Source: Pseudomonas viridiflava (GTDB lineage: Bacteria; Pseudomonadota; Gammaproteobacteria; Pseudomonadales; Pseudomonadaceae). Taken from it: a stretch of 64,000 bases of DNA. The notes under the pieces were generated by a model that worked only from the letters and a program-made list of their open reading frames with translations, ran no database searches and was not told the DNA's origin. Below, piece by piece: positions 46,574-56,542 of this stretch. A program made the position numbers and the translations under genes. Location: positions 186,001 through 250,000 of the forward strand of contig NZ_UTVH01000076.1 of the NCBI RefSeq assembly GCF_900585905.1. The letters are read 5' to 3'. How positions within the stretch are numbered: the first letter of the stretch is position 1; every line of letters begins with the position of its first letter.

Positions 46574-47272
46574 TCAGGCCTCCCGCAGCGTCTGCAGCAT
46601 GTAATTGACGTCGACATCCGACGCCAGTTTGTAATGTTTGGTCAGCGGATTGTAGGTCAGCCCAGTGATGTCCTTGACCGACAGCCCGGCCGCCCGGGCC
46701 CAGGCGCCGAGCTCGGAAGGGCGGATGAATTTCTTGAAGTCGTGGGTGCCGCGTGGCAGCAGGCCCATGATGTATTCAGCGCCGACAATCGCGAACAGGT
46801 ACGCCTTGGGATTGCGGTTGATGGTCGAGAAGAACACCTGGCCGCCGGGCTTGACCATGCGGTAGCAGGCGCGGATCACTGAAGACGGGTCCGGAACGTG
46901 TTCGAGCATTTCCAGGCAGGTGACGACATCGAACTGCTCCGGCATCTCTTCGGCGAGTTCTTCAGCGGTGATCTGCCGGTATTCGACCTCTACGCCCGAC
47001 TCCAGCTGATGCAGCCTGGCCACCGCCAGTGGTGCTTCGCCCATGTCGATGCCGGTCACCTGTGCGCCACGCAGGGCCATGGCTTCGCTGAGGATGCCGC
47101 CGCCGCAACCGACGTCGAGCACTTTCTTGCCCGCCAGGCTCACGCGTTCGTCAATCCAGTTGACCCGCAGTGGGTTGATGTCATGCAGAGGCTTGAATTC
47201 GCTTTCGCGGTCCCACCAGCGATGGGCCAGCGCCTCGAATTTGGCGATTTCTGCTTTATCGACGTTGCTCAT
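46574..47272 (-). CDS. ubiG: Ubiquinone biosynthesis O-methyltransferase UbiG
   Basis: A 232-residue SAM-dependent enzyme that catalyses both O-methylations in ubiquinone synthesis. The start is ATG 47272 ([20 protein letters not shown]), the usual N-terminus. SAM motif I is [32 protein letters not shown] and [18 protein letters not shown] follow. First gene of the unit with mupP and yciK. Confidence 0.96.
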   Translation of the reverse strand: MSNVDKAEIAKFEALAHRWWDRESEFKPLHDINPLRVNWIDERVSLAGKKVLDVGCGGGILSEAMALRGAQVTGIDMGEAPLAVARLHQLESGVEVEYRQITAEELAEEMPEQFDVVTCLEMLEHVPDPSSVIRACYRMVKPGGQVFFSTINRNPKAYLFAIVGAEYIMGLLPRGTHDFKKFIRPSELGAWARAAGLSVKDITGLTYNPLTKHYKLASDVDVNYMLQTLREA

Positions 47273-47377
47273 GGGAAATCCTCTTGAATTCAAAAATGCC
47301 TGCAACGGAGCAGCTGACGCTAGCTGCGCCGACTTATTCTGTGTGGTGCAGCCTCTGTGCGATGCACCTTCGGCGTG

Positions 47378-48709
47378 CTATTCAGTGCGCCCGGCAATAC
47401 GCTTGCCCCAGGCTTTGGCGGTGGCGATCAGCGCCTGTTCGTCCATTCGGGTCAGCCTTCCTGCGTCAAGCAGGTGCTTGCCCGCGACCCAGACATGGCT
47501 GACGCAGTCGCGCCCGGTGGAATAAATAAGCTGCGACACCGGGTCATAGATCGGTTGCTGCGCCATCCGTGACAGGTCAAACGCCACCAGGTCCGCCGCC
47601 TTGCCGACCTCCAGGGAGCCGACTTCGTTCTGAATGCCCAGTGCCCGCGCGCCATTGAGGGTGGCCATGCGCAGTGCGCGGTGGGCGTCCAGCGCGGCAG
47701 CCGATCCAGCGACAGCCTTGGCCAGCAGTGCAGCGGTACGGGTTTCTCCGAGCAGGTCCAGATCGTTGTTGCTGGCCGCGCCGTCGGTGCCTATAGCTAC
47801 ATTGACGCCAGCCTGCCACAGACGTTCGACCGGACAGAAGCCGCTGGCCAGTTTCAGGTTCGATTCCGGGCAATGAACGATGCTGCTGTTGCTTTCCACC
47901 AGCAGCGCCATGTCTTCGTCATTGATCTGCGTCATGTGCACGGCCTGAAAGCGCGGGCCCAGAAGACCCAGACGATTCAGCCGGGCCAGCGGCCGCTCGC
48001 CGGTCTGCGCCACGGCCTGCTCGACCTCGAAAGCGGTTTCGTGCACGTGCATCTGGATCATGGCATCCAGCTCGTCGGCAATGACCCGGATCTTCTCCAG
48101 ATTCTCATCGCCCACGGTGTAGGGCGCATGGGGGCCGAAGGCAATGCGAATGCGCGGGTGGTGAGCCAGATCGTTGAACAGCTGGATGCCGATGTGCAGC
48201 GCTTCGTCGGTGTCGTGGGCACCGGGAATGGCGAAGTCCAGCACCGGCACCGTGATCTGCGCGCGCATGCCGCTGTTGTGCACGCGGTCGGCAGCGACCT
48301 GGGGATAGAAGTACATGTCGGCAAAACAGGTGATGCCGCCTTTGAGCTGCTCGGCAATCGCCAGGTCGGTGCCATCGCGGATGAAGTCCTCATCGACCCA
48401 TTCGCCTTCTGCGGGCCAGATGTGGTCCTGCAGCCAGGTCATCAGTGGCAGATCGTCGGCCAGGCCGCGAAACAGTGTCATCGCGGCGTGGCCGTGGGCG
48501 TTGATCAGGCCCGGAGCAAGCAGGGTTTCCGGCAGCTCCAGGGTCTGCGCGCTGGTCAGCCTGAGGGCTTCGCCCCGGGGGCCGATGAACACGATGCAGC
48601 CGTCGCGGATGCCCAGGCCATGATCCTTGAGCACCACGCCGGCGGGTTCGACCGGCACCAGCCAGGCGGGCAGGAGCAGAAGGTCGAGCGGGGCGGCGGC
48701 GTTCGGCAT
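47378..48709 (-). CDS. mtaD: 5-methylthioadenosine / S-adenosylhomocysteine deaminase
   Basis: A 443-residue amidohydrolase of the TRZ/ATZ group. Metal ligands are in [16 protein letters not shown] (HxH), [12 protein letters not shown] (His), [13 protein letters not shown] (His) and [16 protein letters not shown] (Asp). The P. aeruginosa orthologue in the same gene neighbourhood (PA3170) is a methylthioadenosine deaminase, and divergent mtnA, the next salvage-pathway function, supports this here. It produces methylthioinosine. Confidence 0.92.
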   Translation of the reverse strand: MPNAAAPLDLLLLPAWLVPVEPAGVVLKDHGLGIRDGCIVFIGPRGEALRLTSAQTLELPETLLAPGLINAHGHAAMTLFRGLADDLPLMTWLQDHIWPAEGEWVDEDFIRDGTDLAIAEQLKGGITCFADMYFYPQVAADRVHNSGMRAQITVPVLDFAIPGAHDTDEALHIGIQLFNDLAHHPRIRIAFGPHAPYTVGDENLEKIRVIADELDAMIQMHVHETAFEVEQAVAQTGERPLARLNRLGLLGPRFQAVHMTQINDEDMALLVESNSSIVHCPESNLKLASGFCPVERLWQAGVNVAIGTDGAASNNDLDLLGETRTAALLAKAVAGSAAALDAHRALRMATLNGARALGIQNEVGSLEVGKAADLVAFDLSRMAQQPIYDPVSQLIYSTGRDCVSHVWVAGKHLLDAGRLTRMDEQALIATAKAWGKRIAGRTE

Positions 48710-48777
48710 GACAAGGCTTCCACAGGCTTATTACAAGGGATTGCGAGTATACCCGAGCGTCTTCGCTGACGGCTCGC

Positions 48778-48783
48778 TATAAT
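48778..48783 (+). promoter_or_regulatory. Consensus -10 box for mtnA
   Basis: A perfect TATAAT lies 48 bases before the mtnA ATG, in the 121-base gap between divergent mtaD and mtnA. The hexamer 17 bases upstream (GAGCGT) is a poor -35, so activation or an alternative -35 may be needed. Confidence 0.5.
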
Positions 48784-48830
48784 CGGCCGCTTTTGATGTC
48801 CGGTTCTGGTGTATCAGTGTGGAGTGTGTA

Positions 48831-49907
48831 ATGCGCGATCGATTATTGGCTGCAGAGAAAGTGAAGGCCATTGATTGGCGGGATGACGCTCTGTACCTGT
48901 TGGATCAGCGCGTACTGCCCTTCAGCGAAACCTGGCTGGCCTACGACAGTGCTGCGGGCGTGGCCGACGCCATTCGCTCGATGGTCGTGCGTGGCGCCCC
49001 AGCCATCGGCATCAGCGCCGCTTACGGCCTGGTGCTGGGCGCCCGAGCGCGGATCGCTGCGGGCGGCGACTGGCAAGCAGCGCTGGAGGAGGACTTCACC
49101 GTGCTGGCGCAATCGCGGCCCACGGCAGTCAATCTGTTCTGGGCGCTGGACCGCATGCGTGATCGCTTGCGCCGCCTGAAAGCCACTGATTCGCCGCTGG
49201 CGGTGCTTGCGGCCGAAGCCGTGGCCATTCACGAGAGCGACCGCGAAGCCAACCTGACCATGGCGCAACTGGGCGCCGACCTTATCCGCCGCAATCAGGG
49301 CAACTTGCAGGCGGTGCTGACCCACTGCAACACCGGGGCGCTGGCCACCGGTGGCTTCGGTACCGCCCTGGGGGTGATTCGCGCGGCGCATCTGGAAGGC
49401 ATGATCGAGCGGGTCTACGCCGATGAAACCCGGCCCTGGCTGCAAGGCTCGAGGCTCACGGCATGGGAGCTGGCTAACGAAGGTATCCCGGTGACCCTCA
49501 ACGCCGACTCGGCCGCCGCCCACCTGATGCGCACCAAAGGCCTGACCTGGGTGATCGTTGGCGCTGACCGCATCACCGCCAATGGCGATGTCGCCAACAA
49601 GATCGGCACCTACCAGCTGGCCGTGGCGGCCATGCACCACGGGGTGCGTTTCATGGTGGTGGCGCCCAGTTCGACCATCGACATGGAGACCGCCAGCGGC
49701 GAGGACATCGTCATCGAAGAGCGCGACGGCCGCGAACTGCTTGAAGTCGGCGGCCAGCGGGTCGGCGCTGACGTGGATGCCTTCAACCCGGTATTCGACG
49801 TCACGCCTGCCGATCTGATCGATGTCATCGTCACCGAAAAGGGCATTGTCGAGCGGCCGGACGCCGCCAAGATGGCGCAGTTGATGTGTCGCAAACGCTT
49901 GCATTGA
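48831..49907 (+). CDS. mtnA: S-methyl-5-thioribose-1-phosphate isomerase
   Basis: A 358-residue enzyme of the eIF2B-related family that converts MTR-1-P to MTRu-1-P in methionine salvage. The start is ATG 48831. The catalytic Cys166 is in [19 protein letters not shown] and Asp253 in [34 protein letters not shown] and VVAPSSTID are also typical. It is divergent from mtaD, so the two salvage steps sit back-to-back. Confidence 0.96.
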   Translation: MRDRLLAAEKVKAIDWRDDALYLLDQRVLPFSETWLAYDSAAGVADAIRSMVVRGAPAIGISAAYGLVLGARARIAAGGDWQAALEEDFTVLAQSRPTAVNLFWALDRMRDRLRRLKATDSPLAVLAAEAVAIHESDREANLTMAQLGADLIRRNQGNLQAVLTHCNTGALATGGFGTALGVIRAAHLEGMIERVYADETRPWLQGSRLTAWELANEGIPVTLNADSAAAHLMRTKGLTWVIVGADRITANGDVANKIGTYQLAVAAMHHGVRFMVVAPSSTIDMETASGEDIVIEERDGRELLEVGGQRVGADVDAFNPVFDVTPADLIDVIVTEKGIVERPDAAKMAQLMCRKRLH

Positions 49908-50213
49908 TTCTGTCGGTGCAGGCAGGTTTTTTTGCCGCGCCAGTGCTGAGCGGGCCTGTAGGCGATTCTCAGCGCTCTTATCGTGGACGCGCTCATTTTC
50001 AGCGCTTTCAAAGGATAGGTGCTCAGCGGCGATTGTGGTAACATCCGGCGGTTTCCAGGGACGTTCGCGCATGCAGTCCCTACTGCGCAGATCCAGGGCA
50101 TAACTCGTTGATTTGTCGTAAGTCGTTGCCAGGCAAACGTGCCGGTGACGGCGAGCTTTCTGCATCCCGAATGGATGCACGAGGTTTCACCAGAAAAAGG
50201 AATCAGGCTTCTC
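49908..50213. other. gyrA upstream region
   Basis: About 305 bases between mtnA and gyrA. It contains GCGC-rich short repeats (CAGCGCT at about 49969 and 50000) and a possible -10 TAACAT at 50039-50044, without a clear -35. A long in-frame extension upstream of gyrA exists but lacks family residues. No other gene is supported. Confidence 0.4.
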
Positions 50214-53003
50214 ATGGGCGAACTGGCCAAAGAAATTCTACCGGTCAATATCGAAGACGAGCTGAAGCAGTCCTACCTCGACTACGCAATGAGCGTAATC
50301 GTCGGTCGTGCACTGCCCGATGCGCGTGATGGCTTGAAGCCCGTGCACCGGCGTGTACTGTTCGCGATGAGCGAGCTGGGTAACGACTGGAACAAGCCGT
50401 ACAAGAAATCCGCCCGTGTGGTCGGTGACGTCATCGGTAAGTATCACCCCCACGGCGACACCGCTGTGTACGACACCATCGTGCGGATGGCGCAGCCGTT
50501 TTCGCTGCGTTATCTGCTGGTCGACGGCCAGGGCAACTTCGGTTCGGTAGACGGCGACAACGCTGCAGCCATGCGATACACCGAAGTGCGCATGACCAAG
50601 CTGGCCCATGAGCTGCTGGCCGATCTGCACAAGGAAACCGTCGACTGGGTGCCCAACTACGACGGCACCGAGATGATCCCGGCGGTCATGCCGACGCGTA
50701 TTCCCAACCTGCTGGTCAACGGTTCCAGCGGTATCGCCGTGGGCATGGCGACCAATATTCCACCGCACAACCTGGGTGAAGTCATCGACGGCTGCCTGGC
50801 GTTGATCGACAACCCGGACATTTCCATCGATGAGCTGATGCAGTTCATCCCTGGCCCTGACTTCCCGACCGCAGCGATCATCAATGGCCGCGCCGGTATC
50901 GTCGAAGCCTATCGCACCGGTCGCGGGCGCATCTACATGCGTGCCCGCTCGATGGTCGAAGACATCGACAAGGTCGGTGGCCGTCAGCAGATCGTCATTA
51001 CCGAGCTGCCTTACCAGCTCAACAAGGCTCGCCTGATCGAGAAGATCGCCGAGCTGGTGAAAGAGAAGAAACTCGAAGGTATTACCGAACTGCGCGACGA
51101 GTCTGACAAAGACGGCATGCGCGTGGTGATCGAGCTGCGTCGTGGTGAAGTGCCTGAGGTGATCCTCAACAACCTTTACGCCCAGACTCAGCTGCAGAGT
51201 GTGTTCGGCATCAACATCGTGGCCTTGATCGACGGCCGCCCGCGCATCCTCAACCTCAAGGACCTGCTCGAAGCCTTCGTGCGTCACCGTCGTGAAGTGG
51301 TTACCCGGCGCACGGTGTTTGAGCTGCGCAAGGCCCGTGAGCGTGGTCATCTGCTCGAAGGTCAGGCCGTAGCCCTGTCCAACATCGACCCGGTGATTGC
51401 CTTGATCAAGGCCTCGCCGACGCCGGCTGAGGCCAAGATAGGCCTGATTTCCACCGCTTGGGAATCCAGTGCCGTGGTGGAGATGGTCGAGCGCGCCGGT
51501 GCCGACTCCTGCCGTCCGGACAACCTCGACCCGCAATATGGTCTGCGCGACGGCAAGTATTTCCTCTCGCCGGAACAGGCGCAGGCGATTCTTGAGTTGC
51601 GTCTGCACCGCCTGACCGGTCTGGAGCATGAAAAGCTTCTCACCGAGTATCAGGAAATCCTCAGCCAGATCGGCGAGCTGCTGCGCATCCTCAACAGCGC
51701 CGTGCGCCTGATGGAGGTGATCCGCGAAGAGCTGGAGCTGATCCGCGTCGAATACGGCGATGTGCGTCGCACCGAGATTCTCGATGCGCGCCTGGATCTG
51801 ACCCTGGGCGACATGATTCCTGAAGAGGAACGTGTGGTCACGATTTCCCATGGCGGCTATGCCAAGACCCAGCCGCTGGCGGTCTATCAGGCGCAGCGTC
51901 GTGGCGGTAAAGGCAAATCGGCTACCGGCGTCAAGGACGAGGATTACATCGCTCACTTGCTGGTCGCCAACAGTCACACCACGCTGCTGATGTTCTCCAG
52001 CAAGGGCAAGGTGTACTGGCTCAAGACCTATGAAATTCCGGAAGCCTCCCGCGCAGCCCGTGGCCGTCCGCTGGTCAATCTGTTGCCGCTGAGTGAGGGT
52101 GAATACATCACCACCATGCTGCCGGTGGACCTGGAAGCCATGCGCAAGCGTGCCGATGAAGAAGGCGAAGCCCTCGAAGGCGAGCTGGACGAAGCGGAAA
52201 ACAGCAACGAGAGTGAAGAAGAGCGCAAGGCGCGTATCAAGGCTGCAGACAAGAAGAAGGCGCCGTTCATCTTCATGTCCACCGCCAACGGTACGGTCAA
52301 GAAAACCCCGCTGGTGGCGTTCAGCCGTCAGCGTAGCGTGGGCCTTATCGCGCTGGAGCTGGACGAAGGCGACATTCTGATTTCCGCGGCCATCACCGAC
52401 GGCGAGCAGGAAATCATGCTGTTCTCCGACGGCGGCAAGGTCACGCGCTTCAAAGAGTCCGATGTACGTGCCATGGGCCGTACTGCTCGCGGTGTCCGCG
52501 GCATGCGCCTGCCCGCTGGGCAGAAGCTGATTTCCATGCTGATCCCGGAAGAAGGCAGCCAGATCCTTACCGCTTCCGAGCGAGGCTATGGCAAGCGCAC
52601 GGCAATTTCCGAGTTCCCTGAATACAAGCGTGGCGGCCAGGGCGTGATCGCCATGGTCAGCAACGATCGCAACGGCCGTCTGGTCGGCGCGGTTCAGGTG
52701 CTGGACGGCGAGGAGATCATGCTGATTTCCGACCAGGGCACATTGGTGCGTACCCGGGTCAGCGAAGTGTCCAGCCTGGGCCGCAACACTCAGGGCGTGA
52801 CCCTGATCAAGCTGGCCAGCGACGAGAAGCTGGTAGGGCTTGAGCGTGTTCAGGAACCTTCGGAAATCGAAGGCGAAATGCTGATCATCGGCGAAGACGG
52901 CGAAATCATTGAAGGCCAGGTGCAGGCTATCTCCGACGAGGACGCCGCCATCGACGAACTGCAAGCCGACGCCCCTGCGGATGACGAAGAACCGCAGAGC
53001 TAA
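50214..53003 (+). CDS. gyrA: DNA gyrase subunit A
   Basis: A 929-residue protein from ATG 50214 ([20 protein letters not shown]). It is the DNA-breaking subunit of gyrase; the catalytic tyrosine is Y122 in [11 protein letters not shown]. The quinolone-determining region reads [11 protein letters not shown] with Thr83 and Asp87, the susceptible residues. The C-terminal wrapping domain carries the GyrA-box-like [12 protein letters not shown] at about residue 560. It also holds an acidic insert (about 643-684, Glu/Asp-rich, then Lys-rich) that makes the protein longer than E. coli GyrA and is usual in Pseudomonas. A REP hairpin follows. Confidence 0.98.
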   Translation: MGELAKEILPVNIEDELKQSYLDYAMSVIVGRALPDARDGLKPVHRRVLFAMSELGNDWNKPYKKSARVVGDVIGKYHPHGDTAVYDTIVRMAQPFSLRYLLVDGQGNFGSVDGDNAAAMRYTEVRMTKLAHELLADLHKETVDWVPNYDGTEMIPAVMPTRIPNLLVNGSSGIAVGMATNIPPHNLGEVIDGCLALIDNPDISIDELMQFIPGPDFPTAAIINGRAGIVEAYRTGRGRIYMRARSMVEDIDKVGGRQQIVITELPYQLNKARLIEKIAELVKEKKLEGITELRDESDKDGMRVVIELRRGEVPEVILNNLYAQTQLQSVFGINIVALIDGRPRILNLKDLLEAFVRHRREVVTRRTVFELRKARERGHLLEGQAVALSNIDPVIALIKASPTPAEAKIGLISTAWESSAVVEMVERAGADSCRPDNLDPQYGLRDGKYFLSPEQAQAILELRLHRLTGLEHEKLLTEYQEILSQIGELLRILNSAVRLMEVIREELELIRVEYGDVRRTEILDARLDLTLGDMIPEEERVVTISHGGYAKTQPLAVYQAQRRGGKGKSATGVKDEDYIAHLLVANSHTTLLMFSSKGKVYWLKTYEIPEASRAARGRPLVNLLPLSEGEYITTMLPVDLEAMRKRADEEGEALEGELDEAENSNESEEERKARIKAADKKKAPFIFMSTANGTVKKTPLVAFSRQRSVGLIALELDEGDILISAAITDGEQEIMLFSDGGKVTRFKESDVRAMGRTARGVRGMRLPAGQKLISMLIPEEGSQILTASERGYGKRTAISEFPEYKRGGQGVIAMVSNDRNGRLVGAVQVLDGEEIMLISDQGTLVRTRVSEVSSLGRNTQGVTLIKLASDEKLVGLERVQEPSEIEGEMLIIGEDGEIIEGQVQAISDEDAAIDELQADAPADDEEPQS

Positions 53004-53012
53004 GCAGGGCTG

Positions 53013-53099
53013 GTAGGAACGCACGAGCACCCCGAGGCCGCGATGGCGGTGTATAACGCCGAACGCAATCGCGGCCTCGCGGTGCTCGTGCGCTCCTAC
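53013..53099. repeat. Long REP hairpin between gyrA and serC
   Basis: The arms 53013-53044 and 53068-53099 pair over 32 bases with only two mismatches and a 23-base loop. The arm begins GTAGGAACGCACGAGCAC and ends GAGGCCGCGAT. It is the same element family as the hairpins in the 29.2-29.9 kb tandem array. A second, degenerate REP (CCGAAGGCTGCGAA) follows at about 53146. Confidence 0.88.
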
Positions 53100-53235
53100 A
53101 AAAAAGAAGTAAGTTCAGACAACCCTGCGTTGTCTGACTGAAGTAGCCGAAGGCTGCGAACGGTGTCGCGGCCCTTGTCATCTTCGGCTGCAAATGACCC
53201 AAGCCTGAGTAAATCAGCGTGTAGCGAGAGTGGAT

Positions 53236-54321
53236 ATGAGCAAGCGAGCCTTTAACTTCTGCGCAGGTCCTGCTGCGCTTCCTGAAGCTGTTCTGATGCG
53301 TGCCCAGGCGGAACTGCTGGACTGGCATGGCAAAGGCCTGTCGGTCATGGAGATGAGTCATCGCAGTGATGAATTCGTCTCCATCGCCACCAAGGCGGAA
53401 CAGGATCTGCGCGACCTGTTGAGCATTCCCTCCAACTACAAGGTGCTGTTCCTGCAGGGCGGTGCCAGCCAGCAGTTTGCCCAGATAGCCCTGAACCTGT
53501 TGCCGGAAAACGGCTCCGCCGACTATATCGACACCGGTATCTGGTCGCAGAAAGCCATTGAAGAAGCCTCGCGTTATGGCCACGTCAATGTTGCCGGCAG
53601 CGCCAGGGCCCACGATTATTTCGCGATCCCCGGTCAGAACGAATGGACCCTGTCCAAAGACGCGGCCTACGTTCACTACGCCCCCAACGAAACCATCGGT
53701 GGCCTGCAGTTCGACTGGATTCCGCAAACCGGCGATGTACCGCTGGTGGCTGACATGTCTTCCGACATCCTGTCGCGCCCGGTGGACGTCTCGCGCTTTG
53801 GCATGATTTACGCCGGTGCCCAGAAAAACATCGGCCCCAGTGGCATTGTCGTGGTCATCATCCGCGAAGACCTGCTGGGTCGCGCTCGATCCCTGTGCCC
53901 GACGACGCTCAATTACAAGGTCGCGGCCGACAACGGCTCGATGTACAACACCCCGCCGACCCTGGCGTGGTACTTGTCCGGCCTGGTCTTCGAGTGGCTC
54001 AAGGAGCAGGGCGGCGTGGAAGCCATCGGCAGGCTCAATGAAATCAAGAAGCGCGCGCTGTACGACTTCATCGACGCCAGCGGCCTGTACAGCAACCCGA
54101 TCAACAAACCGGATCGCTCGTGGATGAACGTGCCGTTCCGTCTCGCTGATGATCGTCTGGACAAGCCGTTTCTGGCTGGCGCCGATGAGCGCGGGCTGCT
54201 CAACCTTAAGGGCCACCGTTCGGTCGGTGGCATGCGTGCCTCTATCTATAACGCCGTCGACCTCAACGCCGTCAATGCGCTGGTGGCTTACATGGCGCAA
54301 TTCGAGAAGGAACACGGCTGA
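53236..54321 (+). CDS. serC: Phosphoserine aminotransferase SerC
   Basis: A 361-residue PLP enzyme used in serine and pyridoxine synthesis. The start is ATG 53236 (MSKRAFNFCAGPAALPEAVL). Signature regions are VMEMSHRS, LFLQGGASQQFAQIALNLL, VADMSSDILSRPVD and the PLP lysine in YAGAQKNIGPSGI. First gene of the serC-pheA-hisC-tyrA/aroA-cmk cluster; its TGA overlaps the pheA ATG by one base. Confidence 0.97.
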   Translation: MSKRAFNFCAGPAALPEAVLMRAQAELLDWHGKGLSVMEMSHRSDEFVSIATKAEQDLRDLLSIPSNYKVLFLQGGASQQFAQIALNLLPENGSADYIDTGIWSQKAIEEASRYGHVNVAGSARAHDYFAIPGQNEWTLSKDAAYVHYAPNETIGGLQFDWIPQTGDVPLVADMSSDILSRPVDVSRFGMIYAGAQKNIGPSGIVVVIIREDLLGRARSLCPTTLNYKVAADNGSMYNTPPTLAWYLSGLVFEWLKEQGGVEAIGRLNEIKKRALYDFIDASGLYSNPINKPDRSWMNVPFRLADDRLDKPFLAGADERGLLNLKGHRSVGGMRASIYNAVDLNAVNALVAYMAQFEKEHG

Positions 54322-55415
54322 TGTCGGAGCAAGAACTCAAGGCACTGCGGGTCCGTATCGACAGCCTGGACGAAAAAGTCCTGGAGCTGATCAGTGAGCG
54401 GGCACGCTGTGCGCAGGAAGTTGCGCGGGTAAAGATGTCCACGCTGGCTGAAGGCGAAGTGCCTGTGTTCTATCGGCCCGAGCGTGAAGCCCAGGTGCTC
54501 AAGCGGGTGATGGAGCGCAATCGCGGCCCCCTGAGCAACGAGGAAATGGCACGTCTGTTTCGGGAAATCATGTCTTCATGCCTGGCGCTCGAGCAGCCGC
54601 TGAAGGTCGCTTATCTCGGCCCGGAAGGTACCTTCACCCAGGCGGCCGCGATCAAGCACTTCGGCAACGCGGTGATCAGCCTGCCCATGGCCGCCATCGA
54701 CGAAGTGTTTCGTGAAGTGGCCGCAGGTGCCGTGAATTTCGGCGTCGTGCCGGTGGAAAACTCCACCGAAGGCGCGGTCAACCACACGCTGGACAGCTTC
54801 CTCGAACACGACATGGTGATCTGCGGCGAAGTGGAGCTGCGTATCCACCACCACTTGCTGGTGGGCGAAAACACCAAGACTGAAAGCATCAGCCGCATCT
54901 ATTCCCATGCGCAATCGCTGGCGCAGTGCCGCAAATGGCTGGACGCGCATTACCCGAATGTCGAGCGGGTGGCCGTGGCGAGCAATGCCGAAGCAGCAAA
55001 GCGAGTCAAAGGGGAGTGGAATTCCGCCGCGATTGCCGGTGAAATGAGCGCCAATCTCTACGGTTTGACCCGCATCGCTGAAAAAATCGAAGACCGTCCG
55101 GACAATTCCACCCGTTTCCTGATCATCGGCAACCAGGAAGTCCCGCCCACTGGTGACGACAAGACGTCGATCATTGTGTCCATGAGCAACAAGCCAGGTG
55201 CGCTGCATGAGTTGCTGGTGCCGTTCCACGAGAACGGCCTGGACCTGACCCGTATCGAAACGCGCCCGTCACGCAGTGGCAAATGGACGTATGTGTTCTT
55301 CATCGATTTCGTCGGCCACCACCGTGACCCGCTGGTCAAGGCAGTGCTGGAACAGATCGGCCAGGAAGCTGTGGCGCTCAAGGTCCTGGGGTCCTACCCC
55401 AAGGCCGTGTTGTAA
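54321..55415 (+). CDS. pheA: Bifunctional chorismate mutase / prephenate dehydratase
   Basis: A 364-residue P-protein. Residues about 1-90 form the AroQ chorismate mutase (LRVRIDSLDEKVLELISERA). Residues about 95-275 form the prephenate dehydratase (VAYLGPEGTFTQAAAIKHFG, PVENSTEGAVNHTLD, and the catalytic TRF in DNSTRFLIIG). Residues about 285-364 form an ACT domain (IIVSMSNKPGALHELL, TRIETRPSR) that binds phenylalanine for feedback inhibition. It is translationally coupled to serC. Confidence 0.97.
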   Translation: MSEQELKALRVRIDSLDEKVLELISERARCAQEVARVKMSTLAEGEVPVFYRPEREAQVLKRVMERNRGPLSNEEMARLFREIMSSCLALEQPLKVAYLGPEGTFTQAAAIKHFGNAVISLPMAAIDEVFREVAAGAVNFGVVPVENSTEGAVNHTLDSFLEHDMVICGEVELRIHHHLLVGENTKTESISRIYSHAQSLAQCRKWLDAHYPNVERVAVASNAEAAKRVKGEWNSAAIAGEMSANLYGLTRIAEKIEDRPDNSTRFLIIGNQEVPPTGDDKTSIIVSMSNKPGALHELLVPFHENGLDLTRIETRPSRSGKWTYVFFIDFVGHHRDPLVKAVLEQIGQEAVALKVLGSYPKAVL

Positions 55416-55429
55416 GCGGAGTGGCTGAC

Positions 55430-56542
55430 ATGACTGGCGATTTTCTCGCTCTGGCCCGGCCGGGCGTGCAGAAACTCTCACCGTATGTGCCGGGCAAACC
55501 GGTTGACGAACTGGCGCGGGAGCTGAATATCGACCCGGCGCAGATCATCAAGCTGGCCAGCAATGAAAACCCGTCCGGCCCCAGCCCGCAAGCGCTGGCA
55601 GCAATTGGCCAGGCGTTGGCGGAGCTGACGCGCTATCCGGACGGCAACGGTTTCGAACTGAAAAGACGTCTCGCCGAGCGCTGCCGCGTGCAGATCAATC
55701 AGGTGACGCTGGGCAATGGTTCCAACGACATTCTGGAGCTGGTGGCCCGGGCATACCTTGCTCCCGGCCTGAATGCGGTATTCAGCGAATTCGCTTTCGC
55801 GGTTTATCCGATAGTGACCCAGGCCATCGGCGCAACGGCTCGCGTTACGCCTGCCATGGACTGGGGGCATGATCTGCCTGCAATGCTGGCCGCTATCGAT
55901 GACGATACACGCGTTGTGTTCATCGCCAACCCCAATAACCCCACGGGCACCTGGTTCGACGCGGACGCGTTGAGTCAATTCCTCGCCGCTGTTCCCGAGC
56001 ATGTGCTGGTGGTTCTGGATGAGGCTTATATCGAATACGCCCAGGGCGGCGATCTGCCGGACGGCCTTGATTACCTGGCCAGACATCGCAATCTGCTGGT
56101 CTCGCGGACCTTTTCCAAGGCGTACGGCCTGGCGTCCTTGCGGGTTGGCTATGCCTTGTCCTCGCCGGTCGTGGCCGACGTGCTCAACCGCGTACGCCAG
56201 CCGTTCAACGTCAACAGCCTTGCCCTGGCCGCGGCCTGCGCGGCGCTGGACGATGTCGACTATCTGCGCACCAGTCGTCAACTGAACGAAGTCGGCATGG
56301 AGCAACTTGAAGGTGGCCTGCGTCTGCTGGGCCTGGACTGGATCGCGTCCCGCGGCAACTTTATCGCTGTCGATCTGCAGCGCGAAAGCGGCCCGGTCTA
56401 TCAGGGTTTGCTGCGCGAGGGCGTGATCGTGCGGCCCGTGGCCAATTACGGCATGCCCAATCATCTGCGGGTGAGCATTGGTCTGCCAGCGGAGAACACC
56501 CGTTTTCTCCAGGCGCTGGCCAAGGTGCTGGCGCGTGGTTGA
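55430..56542 (+). CDS. hisC: Histidinol-phosphate aminotransferase HisC
   Basis: A 370-residue class I/II PLP aminotransferase from ATG 55430. Landmarks are KLASNENPSGPSP, YPDGNGFELKRRLAE, IANPNNPTGTWFD, LVVLDEAYIEYA and the PLP lysine in RTFSKAYGLASLRVGYALS. In this aromatic cluster it may also act on aromatic keto acids, as broad-specificity HisC paralogues do; which role dominates cannot be told from the sequence. Its end overlaps the tyrA-aroA start by 8 bases. Confidence 0.94.
   Translation: MTGDFLALARPGVQKLSPYVPGKPVDELARELNIDPAQIIKLASNENPSGPSPQALAAIGQALAELTRYPDGNGFELKRRLAERCRVQINQVTLGNGSNDILELVARAYLAPGLNAVFSEFAFAVYPIVTQAIGATARVTPAMDWGHDLPAMLAAIDDDTRVVFIANPNNPTGTWFDADALSQFLAAVPEHVLVVLDEAYIEYAQGGDLPDGLDYLARHRNLLVSRTFSKAYGLASLRVGYALSSPVVADVLNRVRQPFNVNSLALAAACAALDDVDYLRTSRQLNEVGMEQLEGGLRLLGLDWIASRGNFIAVDLQRESGPVYQGLLREGVIVRPVANYGMPNHLRVSIGLPAENTRFLQALAKVLARG

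Noticed and set aside
50238..53030. A 930-codon open frame antisense to gyrA
   Set aside because: It mirrors gyrA codon by codon; high GC at third positions keeps antisense frames open. It has no family features and no ribosome site.
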